This document shows positions 21,482 to 33,861 of a stretch of 64,000 bases of DNA, in pieces; position 1 is the stretch's first letter; the number at the start of each line of letters is the position of its first letter. Below the pieces are notes generated by a model. That model ran no database searches. It was not told the DNA's origin and saw nothing but the letters and a program-made list of their open reading frames with translations. The position numbers and the translations under genes were made by a program. The stretch spans positions 460,736-524,735 of the forward strand of contig FJUW01000046.1 of assembly GCA_900074885.1 (NCBI GenBank). The letters are read 5' to 3'. The stretch comes from Rhynchosporium graminicola (Eukaryota > Ascomycota > Leotiomycetes > Helotiales > Ploettnerulaceae).

Positions 21482-23132
21482 CTAGGCAGCTAAAGTCCTC
21501 AAAGTCTCTAAAAGCATAGGCTTCTTCTCAAGCAACTGCCTCCAAACATAGCGTCCGACTACAGAATCATCACCGCCGACTTTGATCCATAGCGTCGCAG
21601 CAGCCCAATGAAAGGTTGCTGAACAGGTCCTATGGGGAGTGTTTAGGTTGTAGGAGACACTGCGGGCTATATTCAGAATTGGAGCGACTTGAGCAGCAAG
21701 GTAGGGATTAGGCGGGGATTGATCAGCAGTAGGAGGGTGAGACCAGAGGTTTGGGAACTGCGGTAGATCGTGGAGGAAATGCGCGTCGTTTGTGGGATGA
21801 GGAGGTGTTTGCGGTCGATTTGTTGAATCGCAAATTAGATGTGCGGCTGGGGAGGTAAGAAGGGCGAGAAGTTGGAGGACGTGAATCAGGCTGATATTGT
21901 ACAGTCCCATTGCAATTGCGATGGACTCGCTAGAGTAGTCTAGTTTCGTGGTAAATGGCAACAGCATGACCTCGGGGTCCAGCTGGTCGGGAGGGAAAGG
22001 CAGCTCAGTGACCTTTTGTTCGATATCACTATCCCATTCTTTCTTCCATGTCGAAAGCTGGGACAGCAGATTTAGCGCATGTTGCTTGAGTTTTACCAGC
22101 TTATAAGCGTTAATCTCAGTGGTCATGTCAAAATTTCCCACTATTTGCTCGTGGGCAGACAAAATCACAGTACAATCTGCTAAAACTTCGAAAAGTTCCT
22201 GCTTTTGCTCCTCAACTGGCGAGACGATATGCTCCCTTAACCGCTTCTTCCATTGAGGTTGTGCTAGGATAGACGCCTTCTTAGAACGGAGTGCCGCAAA
22301 GAGAATCATCTGTTGTACACTTCTATACATCTTCGCTGATTCGTACGAAACTGGCAAGCTGGGGTCTCGAAGGGCAAATAGTCGTTCGAGACCAGCCATG
22401 TGCTTCAAGTAATTTCCTGCGCCTGTAGTGGCGAAAAGTTCTAGAATACTAAGCGTAACGACTCCATTAATCAGATCATCATTGGTATTGTGTGCTGTAT
22501 CTGATAATGATTCGTTGAGTCGTTGCAGAACCTTACCATACATGGCAAATCCCGTGCGGGTGATCTCAGCCTGGCGATGCTGGGTCCCGAAGAAGATAGC
22601 CGCAAAGCTCAAGACAGCTCCTTTTGAAATCCTACCCCGATCGATGGTGACCACTGTTGGAGCTATTACCATCTCAGTCGACGTGATAGTTCTGGTCGTC
22701 AACTCAATCGGGTCACCACGTCGTAAGTGCTTCAAGGCATAGCAGAGGTATATCTCAAAGTCGTTACTGCTGAGCAATAATTTTCGAGGAACATCGCTCA
22801 GACAGGGCGACAGATCTGTTTCTGAGCCTCTATCTGAGCTTCTATCTGAGTCTTTCTCGCTTTCTTTGGAGCTCCGTCGAGATTTGATAACTTTGCCCAC
22901 AATGAACGTGGCTGTTGTCCTTGGCCCAGGGCATTCAAGGCCACTTCTCCGGCACCGCTGACATGTCGGTTGTTCCTCATCTTGAAGACCGTTAGTTCTT
23001 CTGGCCAAGGTTCTTCTAGAAGCCTTCCATTGTATGCTGTACCAAGAATACGAGATACAGAGCCCTACCGCATTTGATACGCCTTTTTCGGCATGTCGTA
23101 CACCCTTTAGACCGGCCACCAACGTTGACCAT
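21482..23132 (-). CDS. Zn2Cys6 transcription factor with fungal-specific regulatory domain
   Basis: Two exons (23132-23069 and 22980-21482) with an 88-bp intron (GTAGGG...TTCAAG, perfect ACTAAC branch) give 520 residues. Splicing rebuilds the whole zinc cluster: GCTTCRKRRIKC from exon 1, then DEEQPTC-QRC-RRSGLEC from exon 2, six Cys with CX2CX6CX6CX2CX6C spacing. A basic-acidic linker (KSRRSSKESEKDSDRSSDRGS) follows. The helical remainder resembles the Fungal_trans_2 regulatory domain (LSFAAIFFGTQHRQ, LELFATTGAGNYLKHMAGLERLF). Expected role: nuclear DNA-binding regulator recognising CGG-type sites; target unknown. It is divergent from an alpha/beta-hydrolase across 669 bp containing a duplicated element, so that gene is a candidate target (inference). 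The same first exon read in frame without splicing has no zinc cluster. Confidence 0.92.
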
Positions 23133-23801
23133 GATATTACGATTCGATGTGTATCAGATGTACAGGGTTCAACGGACAGCAATGCCGAGCTGGATCATAT
23201 GAGATGCGCCGTGTTGATTTGTGGACATTCGGGCATTGGCTCAACATGCAGTCTGCAATCGTGGTACAGACGCCACAAAAGTGACAAATTTAGCGCTAAA
23301 CCTTTTGCGGCTCATACAGCGATGAAAAAGAGTGGAGACCCGCTTAGGTTGCATCACGGCGGAGTTGTTTACATGAATAAAGCTAAACCCTATGCGGCTC
23401 GTTACGATTTTAACCGGGGCGTTTATAACTTCACACTGGAGAAACACCGCGTGTGACAAGCCATCGCTATTGCGGCACAATGGTTAGACCGTTCAAGCAC
23501 CATTTCCGCAATTTCGTGTGCCTGGGCGAGGAATGGTGGGCAGGCAGCATGGTCAAATTCAATGTTTGACTGCGGCCAGTCCATCCAGCATGGGGCCTTT
23601 TGGTATGTACATAATAATGGTATGCTGCACATCCAGTCTACTTCAACTCCATCTGTGACAATCACCTGGACTACTCTCACCTGCTGAATCTACGTTCAAA
23701 GAGGCGCCATCTCTTCTCTTCCTACACAATCAGGACATCCACAACAGAAGACGCGTTTGCCCCTCAATTCAAGTACCTCAAAGTCACTACACTATAGCAC
23801 A
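23133..23801. promoter_or_regulatory. Divergent promoter region Zn2Cys6 regulator / hydrolase
   Basis: This 669-bp space lies between two outward-facing genes. It contains a 12-bp palindrome TTTAGCGCTAAA (23289-23300) and two copies of a 19-bp element (23295-23313 and 23382-23400, 17 of 19 identical). A 140-codon plus-strand frame (23034-23456) overlaps the regulator's first exon and has no domain; it is not called. Confidence 0.55.
23289..23400. repeat. Duplicated 19-bp element with palindrome
   Basis: GCTAAACCTTTTGCGGCTC at 23295-23313 and GCTAAACCCTATGCGGCTC at 23382-23400 are direct repeats, 87 bp apart start to start. The first overlaps the palindrome TTTAGCGCTAAA at 23289-23300. Both contain a CGG triplet of the kind Zn2Cys6 proteins contact. 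A regulatory role is inference. Confidence 0.6.
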
Positions 23802-24626
23802 ATGCCTGTCATTCAAGTACCCATTGATGGTGGCAGCCTCGCCGTAGAAGTCGATGGCCAAAGCGACGCCCCTCTGATCGTTTGTTCTCCAGGCATGGGA
23901 GATACTCGTGACGCCTTTGGTCCTCTTTCAGCCAAATTAGTTGCAGCGGGATATCGGGTTGCTCGAGTCGATCTTCGCGGCCATGGCGAGAGTACTCTTG
24001 GTTTTAACAACTATGGCGATGAAGCTATAGCCGACGATTATGTGGCCATCATCGGTGCTCTTGGTGGGGGATCAGCAATTCTTGCCGGTGCTTCGTGTTC
24101 AGCTGGAGCAGGTGCCATTGCAGCAGCCAAAAATCCCGAATCTGTCGCAGGACTGATTCTGCTCGGTCCATTCCTTCGAAATGGTGGAAGTGCGCTCATG
24201 CTTTACATCCTGCGTATCGCTCTATGGTGGCCCTGGGGACCGTTTGTGTGGAAAGCTTACGCTGAAACATTGTGGCCTGGTCTTGGAGATACGGCGAAGG
24301 ACAGGGCGGCGAGTTCGACGGCACTTCTTCAGCGTCCTGGGAGGTGGGCGGCTTTCCATGCCACGGTTGTAGGCGTGAATCACAATGTCGTGACACCTCA
24401 TTTGGGAAAGGCAAAAGCTCCCGTGTTAGTGGTGATGGGTGAGAAGGATCCTGACTGGAGCGAGCCACTGAAGGAAGCCGAATGGGTGGCCTCCAACTTT
24501 ACGGACTCAGAGATCATCCCTGTACCAGGAGCTGGACATGCACCCATGTTCGAAAGTCCGGAGGTTGTTGCGGCTGGAGTGTTGAAGTTTTTGGAGAGAA
24601 TACAATTCGGCGGGGAGAGGGTTTAA
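23802..24626 (+). CDS. Alpha/beta-hydrolase fold protein
   Basis: Single exon, 274 residues, start MPVIQVPIDGGSL (good context ACAATGC). It shows the full fold order: CSPGMGDTRDAFGPLSAKLVAAGYRVARVDLRGHGES at the oxyanion/first-strand region, nucleophile elbow LAGASCSAGAG, VLVVMGEKDPDW with the acid, and GAGHAPMFESPE with the His. The elbow is GASCS, a Ser in the G-x-S-x-small pattern rather than the usual G-x-S-x-G. No signal peptide is seen, so it is probably cytosolic. Substrate cannot be told from sequence; it could be an esterase, epoxide-hydrolase-like or haloperoxidase-like enzyme. It is next to and divergent from a Zn2Cys6 regulator that may control it. Confidence 0.88.
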   Translation: MPVIQVPIDGGSLAVEVDGQSDAPLIVCSPGMGDTRDAFGPLSAKLVAAGYRVARVDLRGHGESTLGFNNYGDEAIADDYVAIIGALGGGSAILAGASCSAGAGAIAAAKNPESVAGLILLGPFLRNGGSALMLYILRIALWWPWGPFVWKAYAETLWPGLGDTAKDRAASSTALLQRPGRWAAFHATVVGVNHNVVTPHLGKAKAPVLVVMGEKDPDWSEPLKEAEWVASNFTDSEIIPVPGAGHAPMFESPEVVAAGVLKFLERIQFGGERV

Positions 24627-25066
24627 TGCGTGGTGATACGCTAGTGGCAGAGTTTATAGATTAGGCATATGTTTTGAATTTAGCATTGATCTTGGCATCT
24701 CCGCCCGCTGTGTTCCGGGGTCTTCGGGCACTGCCTTCGGCTTGTAACTAGTAATCTGTCGTCTGCATTCAAAGCCCTTTGCTGGTAGTTGAGTAGGAGA
24801 TGCGTATACCTGCATGAAAGCTGGAAGGATAATACTTCCAATCACCTTGTACTGAAGAACATTGGTAAACGTAATTCAGCATTTGCAAATCTTGGTATCC
24901 GAGGTATACAGAACGAAGTTCAAGTATGGACATGGAACCATCACCTCCAGAAACTCCTATCCAATGCCGTTGCATTAATCTAACGCCATGAACAAAGGCT
25001 CAGAAATCAACAAATCCTGCTATGTAACTCCTCACACGCAACCTCTACTCCAGACCACAATTAGCA
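24627..25066. other. Convergent intergenic region, no gene seen
   Basis: This 440-bp stretch lies between the 3' ends of the hydrolase and homeobox genes. Only short overlapping frames are present. Confidence 0.5.
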
Positions 25067-27086
25067 CTACCGCCAATTACCCTGACTGAGAGAAAGCAGT
25101 CCCTGGATGCAATCAAGGTCACCCTTTTTGCTTGGACTGACTTCGCCACGCATGAACTTCTCGACTTCTTCCCCTGCTTCTGCACTGTTTTCCGAGTCTT
25201 CAAAAATTGCATGCTCGACTTTTGGTTTCCGCTTTCGGTTCCTGTTTCCACCGAAATCGGCATGGCTTGTGATATTATTATTTTCACTGAGAATAGCTCG
25301 AGGCTGAGGTTGCGTGTTTGATCGACCAGCTGGCAATGGTCTGCGGCGAGGATTTCCTCCGCCCTCGCGAGGAAGCCAGTTCTCCTTGTCAGAGTCTCCA
25401 GAAGGCGACCTCAGAAGACCGTCCTTAGTGTACCCAGATGGGTCTTGAGATTCTTTAGAAGAGGGTTTGCTCGTGTTTTGGAGTCTAGCGAGACTTGACA
25501 TCGCTCTTCCGAGCTTTTGTTTCTTGCCTTGCTTGACAGGATCGTGCTTTAAAGCTGGTGCATTTCGTTTGTTTGAGTTGACCTTTAAAGCGGTTTTACT
25601 ACTGGAACGAATGAGACTGATGGCTGCCACGGCAGAACCGTGAGACTCGTTCTCAGCTAGCTTAGTAAGTTCATCTCGGACCTCTCCATCGCAGCAGGTC
25701 TCCCAAGTACGCGCATCTCTTGACCGGCCAGTAGGCAGGCGCGGCATTAGAGACGATCCAGAATGAGCCGTTGTGGGGCGAGGACCGAAAGTGATAGCAC
25801 TTTGACTTCTTTGAAGACCCATCCTTCTGTGTGGAAGCATAGAAGATGAGGATGAAGTGGGGCGAGCGCTGAATCGACGTGGTGGCGATGGAGTTGTTGA
25901 TATGAGTTCTGCCTTACCGTCCAGGGACATCGACAGTCGCACGTTAGATGAAACGGAGGAGACTGTTTCATCAATCCGTTCGGGGCACGAGTTTGGCTGC
26001 GGTGCTTTGAAACTTTTAGAACTGTCAGAATATGAACTTGGCTGTGGGTGAGTGATAGACTTACATAACTGGCGTGGTAAAGGCAGGGGCATGAGATGAT
26101 GAAGGGCTAGAGAATGAGCTATTGTAAGGGTTCCAGCGGTTCGAAAGGTATCCAGAGGTCGACGAGAATGACTTGATAGCCGTGTCTGGTCTGGGCATGG
26201 AGCTTGACTCGGGAAGGGAAATTGCGGAGGAACCTCGACGAAGGAGTGGTGGTGGTAACGTTGAAACGGTCTCCTCCACAAATGGCTCAATTTCGACCTC
26301 GGTTTTCTTTTCTGCTTCCACAGGAATTTGCCCTGGCATTGACTGCAACATTTCGGGAACCTCGGCCTGGGTCCTGTCAGACTCATGCTGAATCGCAATA
26401 ACCTCTGCCTGCGAGTTCGCTTCCATATCTTCCATACTCGGACTGCTACTGTAACCTCCCATTGACGGAGGATCAGAAGAAAGTGTAGCCATACCTCCCA
26501 AACCAAAAGCAGCGATTTCGTGTGGCAGTAGTGGACGTGATTTGCGTCTATTTATCTGTCTTCTGTTCTGAAACCATATCTGGAAAGTGGGTTAGTCGCT
26601 ATGCTCATATACAACGCGCTGGTAACTCAGAACAGCGTCTAAAATATGGGAGCTTACCTGCACCTCTTTCTCGTTCAAGAATACCTTCTCAACTATGTCC
26701 GCGCGTGCTGCCTTATTTGGTTTAGGATTCTGTTTGTATTCGGCCTCGAGGATGGCCTGGTCTGCTGGACTATGAAAAATTTCGTCAGTAGCTGTGTTGG
26801 AAGTACCGCGTATTACCACAGTATCTGCTTTCCAAAAAGGGAAGAACGGGAATGAGTGTCTAATCACGATGTTCACGACGTACCTGGTCCTCTTTCTCTT
26901 CTGTTTGTTGTCTGACCTTCCCTCGGATTCTTCCAACCTCTCTCCCTTAACAGTATATCCAGCCGATTGCTCCAAACACGTCTCAAACTCTCCTTCTCCA
27001 GAGGTAGAATCCGATTGACTGCGTTCTATCCTGGGCGGGGCAGCTGAGGAGAGTCGGCGGGGTGGAGGTAGGGTCGCGTCACTCAT
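25067..27086 (-). CDS. Homeobox transcription factor, Yox1/Yhp1-like
   Basis: Four exons: 27086-26884, 26769-26658, 26579-26065 and 26021-25067. Introns are 114, 78 and 43 bp; 594 residues. The homeodomain (about residues 60-125) is assembled across the first two introns: basic KRKRT, then SPADQAILEAEYKQNPKP, RADIVEKVFLNEKEVQ and IWFQNRRQINRRKSRP, with the invariant W-F-Q-N-R of helix 3. The rest is low complexity, Ser/Pro rich, with basic patches. The C-terminus CIQGLLSLSQGNWR looks like a short conserved motif of this fungal group. Yeast Yox1/Yhp1 repress M/G1 genes with Mcm1; the role here is inferred from that. The third intron (43 bp) is the least certain joint, as its branch point is close to the acceptor. 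Confidence 0.88.
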
Positions 27087-27725
27087 TTTGGTTGATATTC
27101 ATAACATACCAATAGATGTAATGTTTTATACTTGTAGTGAATGTTTTCGAGAAAGAGGTTGGGTAAAAATTGGCTCGTGGAAAGCCAATAAATGCTGGTA
27201 ATAGACAAAAAGGTTCGTGGTATTGAAGAGTGGATAGTCGCGTTGCCAAAGTCGCGAGGCGTGTCAAGGCCGAAGAAATTCCGACCACCCCAATCCACTT
27301 CTGGAACTAAGTCAATATCACGTCTGATTTATCAACAGAGCGATATAAACAGAGCAACAAAATTCATAAGTCAAAATTGACTTTATTGGCTACAAGTTAC
27401 ACCAATCTCCGAGTTCTCAACGAGTATAATATAATACACTTTACCAGAAGTTTCTCACGAGAAGTTGGAATCAAATCGCCCGAGGTATGCACTTGACAGG
27501 GTTGCGCTTTCACTAAGTGCTTTTGAAAATGCAGATCTTTTTTCAGCTCACATTTTGAGCCTCCAAGCAAGTAGACATCTGCTACGAATCTCAAGATATC
27601 CAAAGCTCTGCATCGATCTATTTGATTTCAAGCTGATTCATATTATTCGTATGGTGTTCTCCAAATTCTCTAAATTTGGTCAAAGTTTCTACCAATTCTC
27701 CCCGTTTCTCTTGCCATTAAATGGC
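27087..27725. other. Intergenic, 640 bp, AT-rich
   Basis: It lies between the homeobox start and the carboxypeptidase stop, both genes on the minus strand, so it holds the homeobox promoter and the carboxypeptidase 3' UTR. Short frames at 27079-27298 and 27465-27800 show no domain. Confidence 0.5.
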
Positions 27726-29972
27726 CTACGGTGCTGCAGTTGTCACTGCTACAGCGGTAGAGCTCATTGTTGCCGTTGCAATCACTGTGCTGGAAGTTGA
27801 TGGCAATGCCACGAATGATTCCGTGTGAGTCGAATTGGCAGTTCCTGATGTCGAATAATTCCCAAAGATTCTCAAATTTCCACTTGCAAGATCGAGGCCT
27901 AGAAGAGTTCGTCTGAACAGCTCGAGACTTGCGATTGGCTGGTAGTATGGCACTTCGTGGCCGGCCTTCAAGGTGTCAACTCAAATACAATTTGAGAGAA
28001 TGCATATGGAGAGTGCAACGTACTTCATAGACACGGGTAAAAGAGAAGTTGCCACGCTGCCTGACTTCACCATATTCTGTTCCATCAACCATAAAAGGAG
28101 TATAACCGGCAGCTGCGAACTCTGCCTTATGTGTATAGTTGACAGCAAGGGATGCTGCTTGTCCTCCAAACCCTGCCACTCATTTAGCAACATTCTATAC
28201 AGATCTCGCTAAAGTGACTCACAATTGCAGATATAATCCGCGTCTCCATATATCATCGAAACTCTGACAGAGTTGTTCAAGAGCATCTCAAGATCCTCCA
28301 TGAAGCTCGGGTACACAAAGTCTCCAGTCTGCTGGAACGCGAAGTACACCTCAGAGTTGGATGCGGAGTAATTGAGATTGACCCCCAGAGCATTTCTCAC
28401 CGAGTCCTGGTTGAGGTAATTAACGTAGAGGCCAGGTGGTGTCGGATCATCTGCGGAATGTCGAATGTCATAGACTCCCCTACCTGAGTAGGCGTAATAG
28501 GGCCCTTCGACGTTGTCTCTGCACATGTTCCCGGCCGCGGTACAAATTGCTCTATCGGAGAGACTAGTCAGGTTGGTCGATCGGCAGCTGCGAATCTGAT
28601 CTAGACAGCCGGAAGCCATATTTCTGGAGCTTGGTCAGAACGGTGTCTTTCACTGGATTGCCTATGAATCTTACAAGGCAAATTTCTGGTAATTGTAGAC
28701 TGGTAATGTTAGCTGGAAATTCGGAATAAAAACAGCAACAATAAAAATCTAACCAGTATCGTTTACTGCTTTGATTCCATAAGTATCTGTACATCAGGTC
28801 AGTAAGACGCTAGTGATTCTCTTCTATCGATCTTACTATTAACTGCGAACTCAGGATAGCTATTTTGATCAAGTTAGCAATGTCAGTATATTGGACGAGT
28901 GAATAATGAAACTAACTGCGGAGCCTGAACCTCCTCATCAATGATTCCATTAATAATACCGAGGGTGTTGAAATTAAGCTGGATTCCCTGACTAGAGCCG
29001 TTGGAGATCATTTGGTTCTGTTCGTAGAAGTAGTTGAAGAAAGCTAGATTGAAATTAGTCGATGTCTTGACTCTGATCCTGGCTACCCTACCTGGTCCAT
29101 AATGTCCACCATAGCTCTCAGTCCAAAGATTGAACTCCCTCGACATAATGTTGGGGTCTAACTGAGGAAGGCTACCCATAAATCCTTGCAAAACGTGCCA
29201 TGCCGCAACAGCTGAAAGGTCGGTCGTATCGAGAGCCGATGCATTGATGACAGGATATCGGCCCTTCACTCCATTGACGGAACTGTTCTGAAAGATACCT
29301 AAAAACAGACTGTCAGTTCGGTGGCTGTTCTGTACCTGTAGGAAAATTACCATTGTCGAAGCTGCCTTCTCCCTCACTCCCATAAGAAAACCCAACGCCC
29401 AGTGGCTGTGAAAGGAACAACATGTTGGAAACCTCGGAGAATGAATATGGATTGACTTGAGTGGTGAGATTCGCTGTAATATTGCAAGGGCCAAGTTCTT
29501 GATGAAGTCAGCGTTCGTGCTTTACTACTATCTATTTAGTTCAAACCTTCGAACAGACCGATTAGAGCGTCTGAACCAGGGCCACCGTTCAACCATAAGG
29601 TTATTGGAGCCTCTTTAGGATTGTTCCTTGCTTCGAAGAACCAGAAGAACGTATGTGAGTTTTCCTATGGAACGATCAGCCAACGTTGAAGTTGTCATTA
29701 TCGTCACATATTTTACACACATCAAGATCAATATAGCCGGAATACGAGTTGACGCCGGGCGTCGTTTCGCAAACACCCTCCTTCCCAGGCTCCTTGTATC
29801 TTATGGTGATATTTTGAGGAGTAGTGATAGATTTCAATCCTGTAGCATTTGCGGGAAGTTGTCTTGGGAATTTGTGATTGTCGAGTGACCTAGCTTGGAG
29901 ATTGGGCCGAGTATTTCGTGCGCCATTAACAGTTGCAAGTACTGCCAATGAAGTAACGAGAGAAAGAATCAT
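27726..29972 (-). CDS. Secreted serine carboxypeptidase (S10 family)
   Basis: Eleven exons, 573 residues: 29972-29721, 29664-29547, 29497-29351, 29298-29092, 29043-28917, 28859-28837, 28786-28754, 28699-28675, 28623-28223, 28172-28024 and 27965-27726. All ten introns are 48-58 bp and GT-AG. A signal peptide ([17 protein letters not shown]) targets secretion or the vacuole. Family blocks: [43 protein letters not shown], catalytic Ser in ESYGGHYGP (about S234), Asp in GDADYICN (about D440) and His in [10 protein letters not shown] (about H497). The triad is complete. It releases C-terminal residues at acid pH in the family. The last ~40 residues are Ser/Thr/Ala rich, perhaps O-glycosylated. Three consecutive exons are only 23, 33 and 25 bp, which makes automatic models likely to fail here. 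Confidence 0.92.
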
Positions 29973-30420
29973 GCTGGAGGTGCAGAGAGGACAAGCTACA
30001 GGAACAGAAACAGGATATGGAAGCTCGCGGAATAAGGAGGGTGGAATGGAAGGCTCTGGGTTTATATAGCTCTAGCTCTGACATGTGCTATTCTGCTGCG
30101 CTTGCGGGAACCTCAACCAGCAGCTTCTGTCCGTAGAGCTCTTGAATATATCTAGTCTGGTGATCTCAAAAGAAATGCCAGGGGCACCTCGACTTAGAGG
30201 ATGCCTCATTGTCGATCGAATGACGAATCTGTCCTAGGATAGCAACGGGATACGGGACTAAAAAAGAACTACAACGAACCGAAGACAGCGAGCCCATGCG
30301 TTTTTAGTCTGCAAGAACGATAAGGTAGGTACAGTAGGTAGGTAGGATAGAGAGAATGTGGAAGGTCGGCACAGCAAGCGGTGACAAGGTAGACGTCTGT
30401 AGCTCCCTAGCCCTCCAAGC

Positions 30421-30445
30421 GTAGGTAGGTAGGTAGGTAGGTAGG
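30421..30445. repeat. (GTAG)n microsatellite
   Basis: About six perfect GTAG units sit within a wider GGTAGGTA-rich patch. Confidence 0.9.
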
Positions 30446-30834
30446 GGTATTGTAGGTAGCCAATGCAACTTGGCGGTAAAGCTTGGTTGATAGAGAGCCT
30501 CCTTTGTGCTAGTTACAGTTACGAAAACGTCTAGGCAAACGATGGACTAAGGAAGGACGACTGAAATTAATAGAGAAATAGCTCGCTCACTCAAGTTTCC
30601 TCGCAAGCAGCAGCATAGAATGTACCTACGCTACGTGCACTTGGAGCTAGATGAGAACATGTAAGTTACGATGACAAAGCTCGTTTAGCCGCACGTTCGA
30701 AAAGCCTGAAGATCATATGTTGTCGGGCCATGTCGATGTTCAATGCTGTTCGAAGAGATTGCAGGTCGCTAAAGTGTGGGAAGTTGATGACGATGCGGGG
30801 TAATAAAAGCGCTGTTGACCTCCTTCCAAGAGGG

Positions 30835-30856
30835 GTTAGTTAGTTAGTTAGTTAGT
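30835..30856. repeat. (GTTA)n microsatellite
   Basis: About five GTTA units, intergenic. Confidence 0.85.
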
Positions 30857-31417
30857 GCCGCTTCCGGCAGATCTGGGAACATCGATCGTTAGCGCTGGTC
30901 GTCCTGGAGCAGACGGCGTCTATCCAATAGCAAGCAAGAATGATCAGACAACCATCGAATGTGTTACATTGAAGCGGACTTGCTATGGAACCTGGAAATA
31001 TGCAAATATGCTGGAAGAGGCATCGGGAAAACTTATCATCTACAAAGCGCACTCTGTACATCACGACGCTATTTCCGGGCCTTTGCTGTATTGCCCAAAT
31101 CAAAAGGACTGTAGGCTTTTAAGTCTAGCTACATAAGCTGCTAACCAGCATTCTCTGAAGTCATCGCTACCCCAAACGTTTTACTTCGTTGCTCGTGAAG
31201 GTCGCACCCAGTCCATCCGTCGATCCTCCCTCTCAACATGCCCGCTGCTTCTGTGAGATATCCATGCCCAGAAAATAAAGAGGGGCTATGTTTCATCTGC
31301 CTCTATCTGTATCGATGGGACGAAAAAAAAATGCAAATATCGCCGGAATGAACTTTCTAAGATGCTGCTAAGAAGTGATCGCTGTTACCTTTGATCTGAA
31401 AGATGGCTTTGAGATGT

Positions 31418-32363
<946 letters not shown>

Positions 32364-32985
32364 GGTTGTTGGTATTATTGTAAAGTTTGAGGTGAGGTAA
32401 ATAGTTGATCGGAGCTCTGCAGGCTGCGATGGATATTAGCAGGTGGAATGGTGGCAGTTGGCAGAGGAAGTAAGGTTCAAGGTTCTGCGAGTTGGGATGG
32501 TATATTGGGACGGCGAACCTTCTTATGATGTTTCGGTTTGTGGACGTGGTGGAGAACGATTTGGTCTATCCAGAAGTTGCGAGCGCTGTTTTGACGGACC
32601 AGAGGCGGGCCTGTTCGAAAAAACCTCAGCTAAGCGACTCACGTGACTATGGCAAACGTTTATGCCTGGGATTCTGAACCGATTTTCAAGCTTCAGCCAC
32701 CCCACCTGAAGGAAACAATCGAATATCACATGTTGTGTACCGTTCGTATCAGACGTTCTCATAACACGGAATAATGTCTTTGATGGCAAGGAATTCTAGA
32801 ATTCAATATCCCAAGCCATAGGTCACGGCTCAATAGTGGTTACTGCAAGCGATCGACTCCATTGGCACGCGCTATCTATCCTTTTAATACCATAGCATCG
32901 TGTCTTGAAAACCAACGCCTTCAAATACCTCCGCTCCACTACATCTTCACGCTTGGCTTGCTCCTGGCTCCACGGCCCAATTCGA
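32364..32985. other. Intergenic, 620 bp, no gene seen
   Basis: It lies upstream of Ran and downstream of NAS2, both on the minus strand. Short frames (for example 32443-32677 and 32523-32789) are overlapping and featureless. It should hold the Ran promoter. Confidence 0.5.
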
Positions 32986-33861
32986 TCACAGAGGAAGAAT
33001 ATGGCACCCAAGAAGTCCCCGACCACCCCAGTCTCGACGAGGTGTAAGCGTCAGAGTCAGCTCCTGTTTCCTCGAACTGCCACTGATAGCTCTGGAGACC
33101 TTGACAAGAACCTCCCGCTACGATCATTAGCATAAGACTCACGAGTCGGTCATGCGCATATGGCTTACCCCTTCGTTGCCCTGCACACACTCAGCAACTC
33201 TTTTGAGTTCGTCGTGGTTTGCGTTATTGACATATCCAAATACCCTTATTTGATCTGAAGCTTTCAAACCCGCAGACTCTGCCGGACTAGCAGCTACAAC
33301 GCTATTAACTTTGGCAAATGGAGGGGTCAAGATTTGTGGCTGTGACCATGTTTGGAATTCCGTTGTTGAAGTGCGTTCGTTGATTGTGGACTCGTCCTCA
33401 GGTCCATCTTCTGCCAGCCGCGCGAAGTGTTCGTGGATATGTTTCTCGATGACGCTCATGAGAGCCTTGTGGTCGTTTTTGAGATATATAATTCGTGCTC
33501 GTGTTGTGCGAACTGTCAAGCTGTCAGTGGCTGCCAGTGTTTCCTTGGGTGAAGGGAGAATACTCTGTGCTACATCCAAGTCCGCTCGTGGGAAGCCATC
33601 TGGAGTGAGAAGTCTAGTGTTCATATCCACGCCATGCTACTACTGTCAGCGCAGACCACGCATTATTCCGTAAAATGCACATACAGAGTTCAATACTCCT
33701 CCCAACGCTCTGATCTCGGCCTCGAGGTTGTCTTTCTTTGCTTGGAGCTGTGCCAAAGTCAAGTTGCTCGTGTGAGTTCCATTTGTGGCATGGCCAGATG
33801 TAGGTCCCGAAGGAATCGTCGGGGCATGTAAATTTTCTTCCATTTTTGACGGTAAGCCCAT
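32986..33861 (-). CDS. NAS2: 26S proteasome assembly chaperone Nas2/PSMD9 (PDZ protein)
   Basis: Chaperone that binds the Rpt5 C-terminus during assembly of the proteasome base. Exons 33861-33685, 33636-33564, 33512-33169 and 33117-32986; introns 48, 51 and 51 bp; 241 residues. Features in order: coiled-coil N-domain (LTLAQLQAKKDNLEAEIRAL), the family block GVDMNTRLLTPDGFPRADLDVAQIRTTR, RIIYLKNDHKALM. Then a PDZ domain (PFAKVNSVVAASPAESAGLKASDQI, REVLVKVSR) and the C-terminal signature TPRRDWGGRGLLGCHILPL. The start is the first in-frame ATG (MGLPSKMEEN); a second ATG six codons on is also possible. All splices restore family sequence on both sides. Confidence 0.95.

Larger units (their letters stand above)
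29973..31417. other. Intergenic, 1.4 kb, with simple repeats
   Basis: This is the carboxypeptidase promoter side and the Ran 3' side. It contains GGTAGGTA-type patches (about 30325-30345), a (GTAG)6 run at 30421-30445 and a (GTTA)5 run at 30835-30856. An open frame at 30855-31136 has no domain; I see no gene. Confidence 0.5.

Noticed and set aside
23034..23456. 140-codon plus-strand ORF
   Set aside because: It overlaps the first exon of the Zn2Cys6 gene on the other strand, has no domain, and its middle is the duplicated promoter element.
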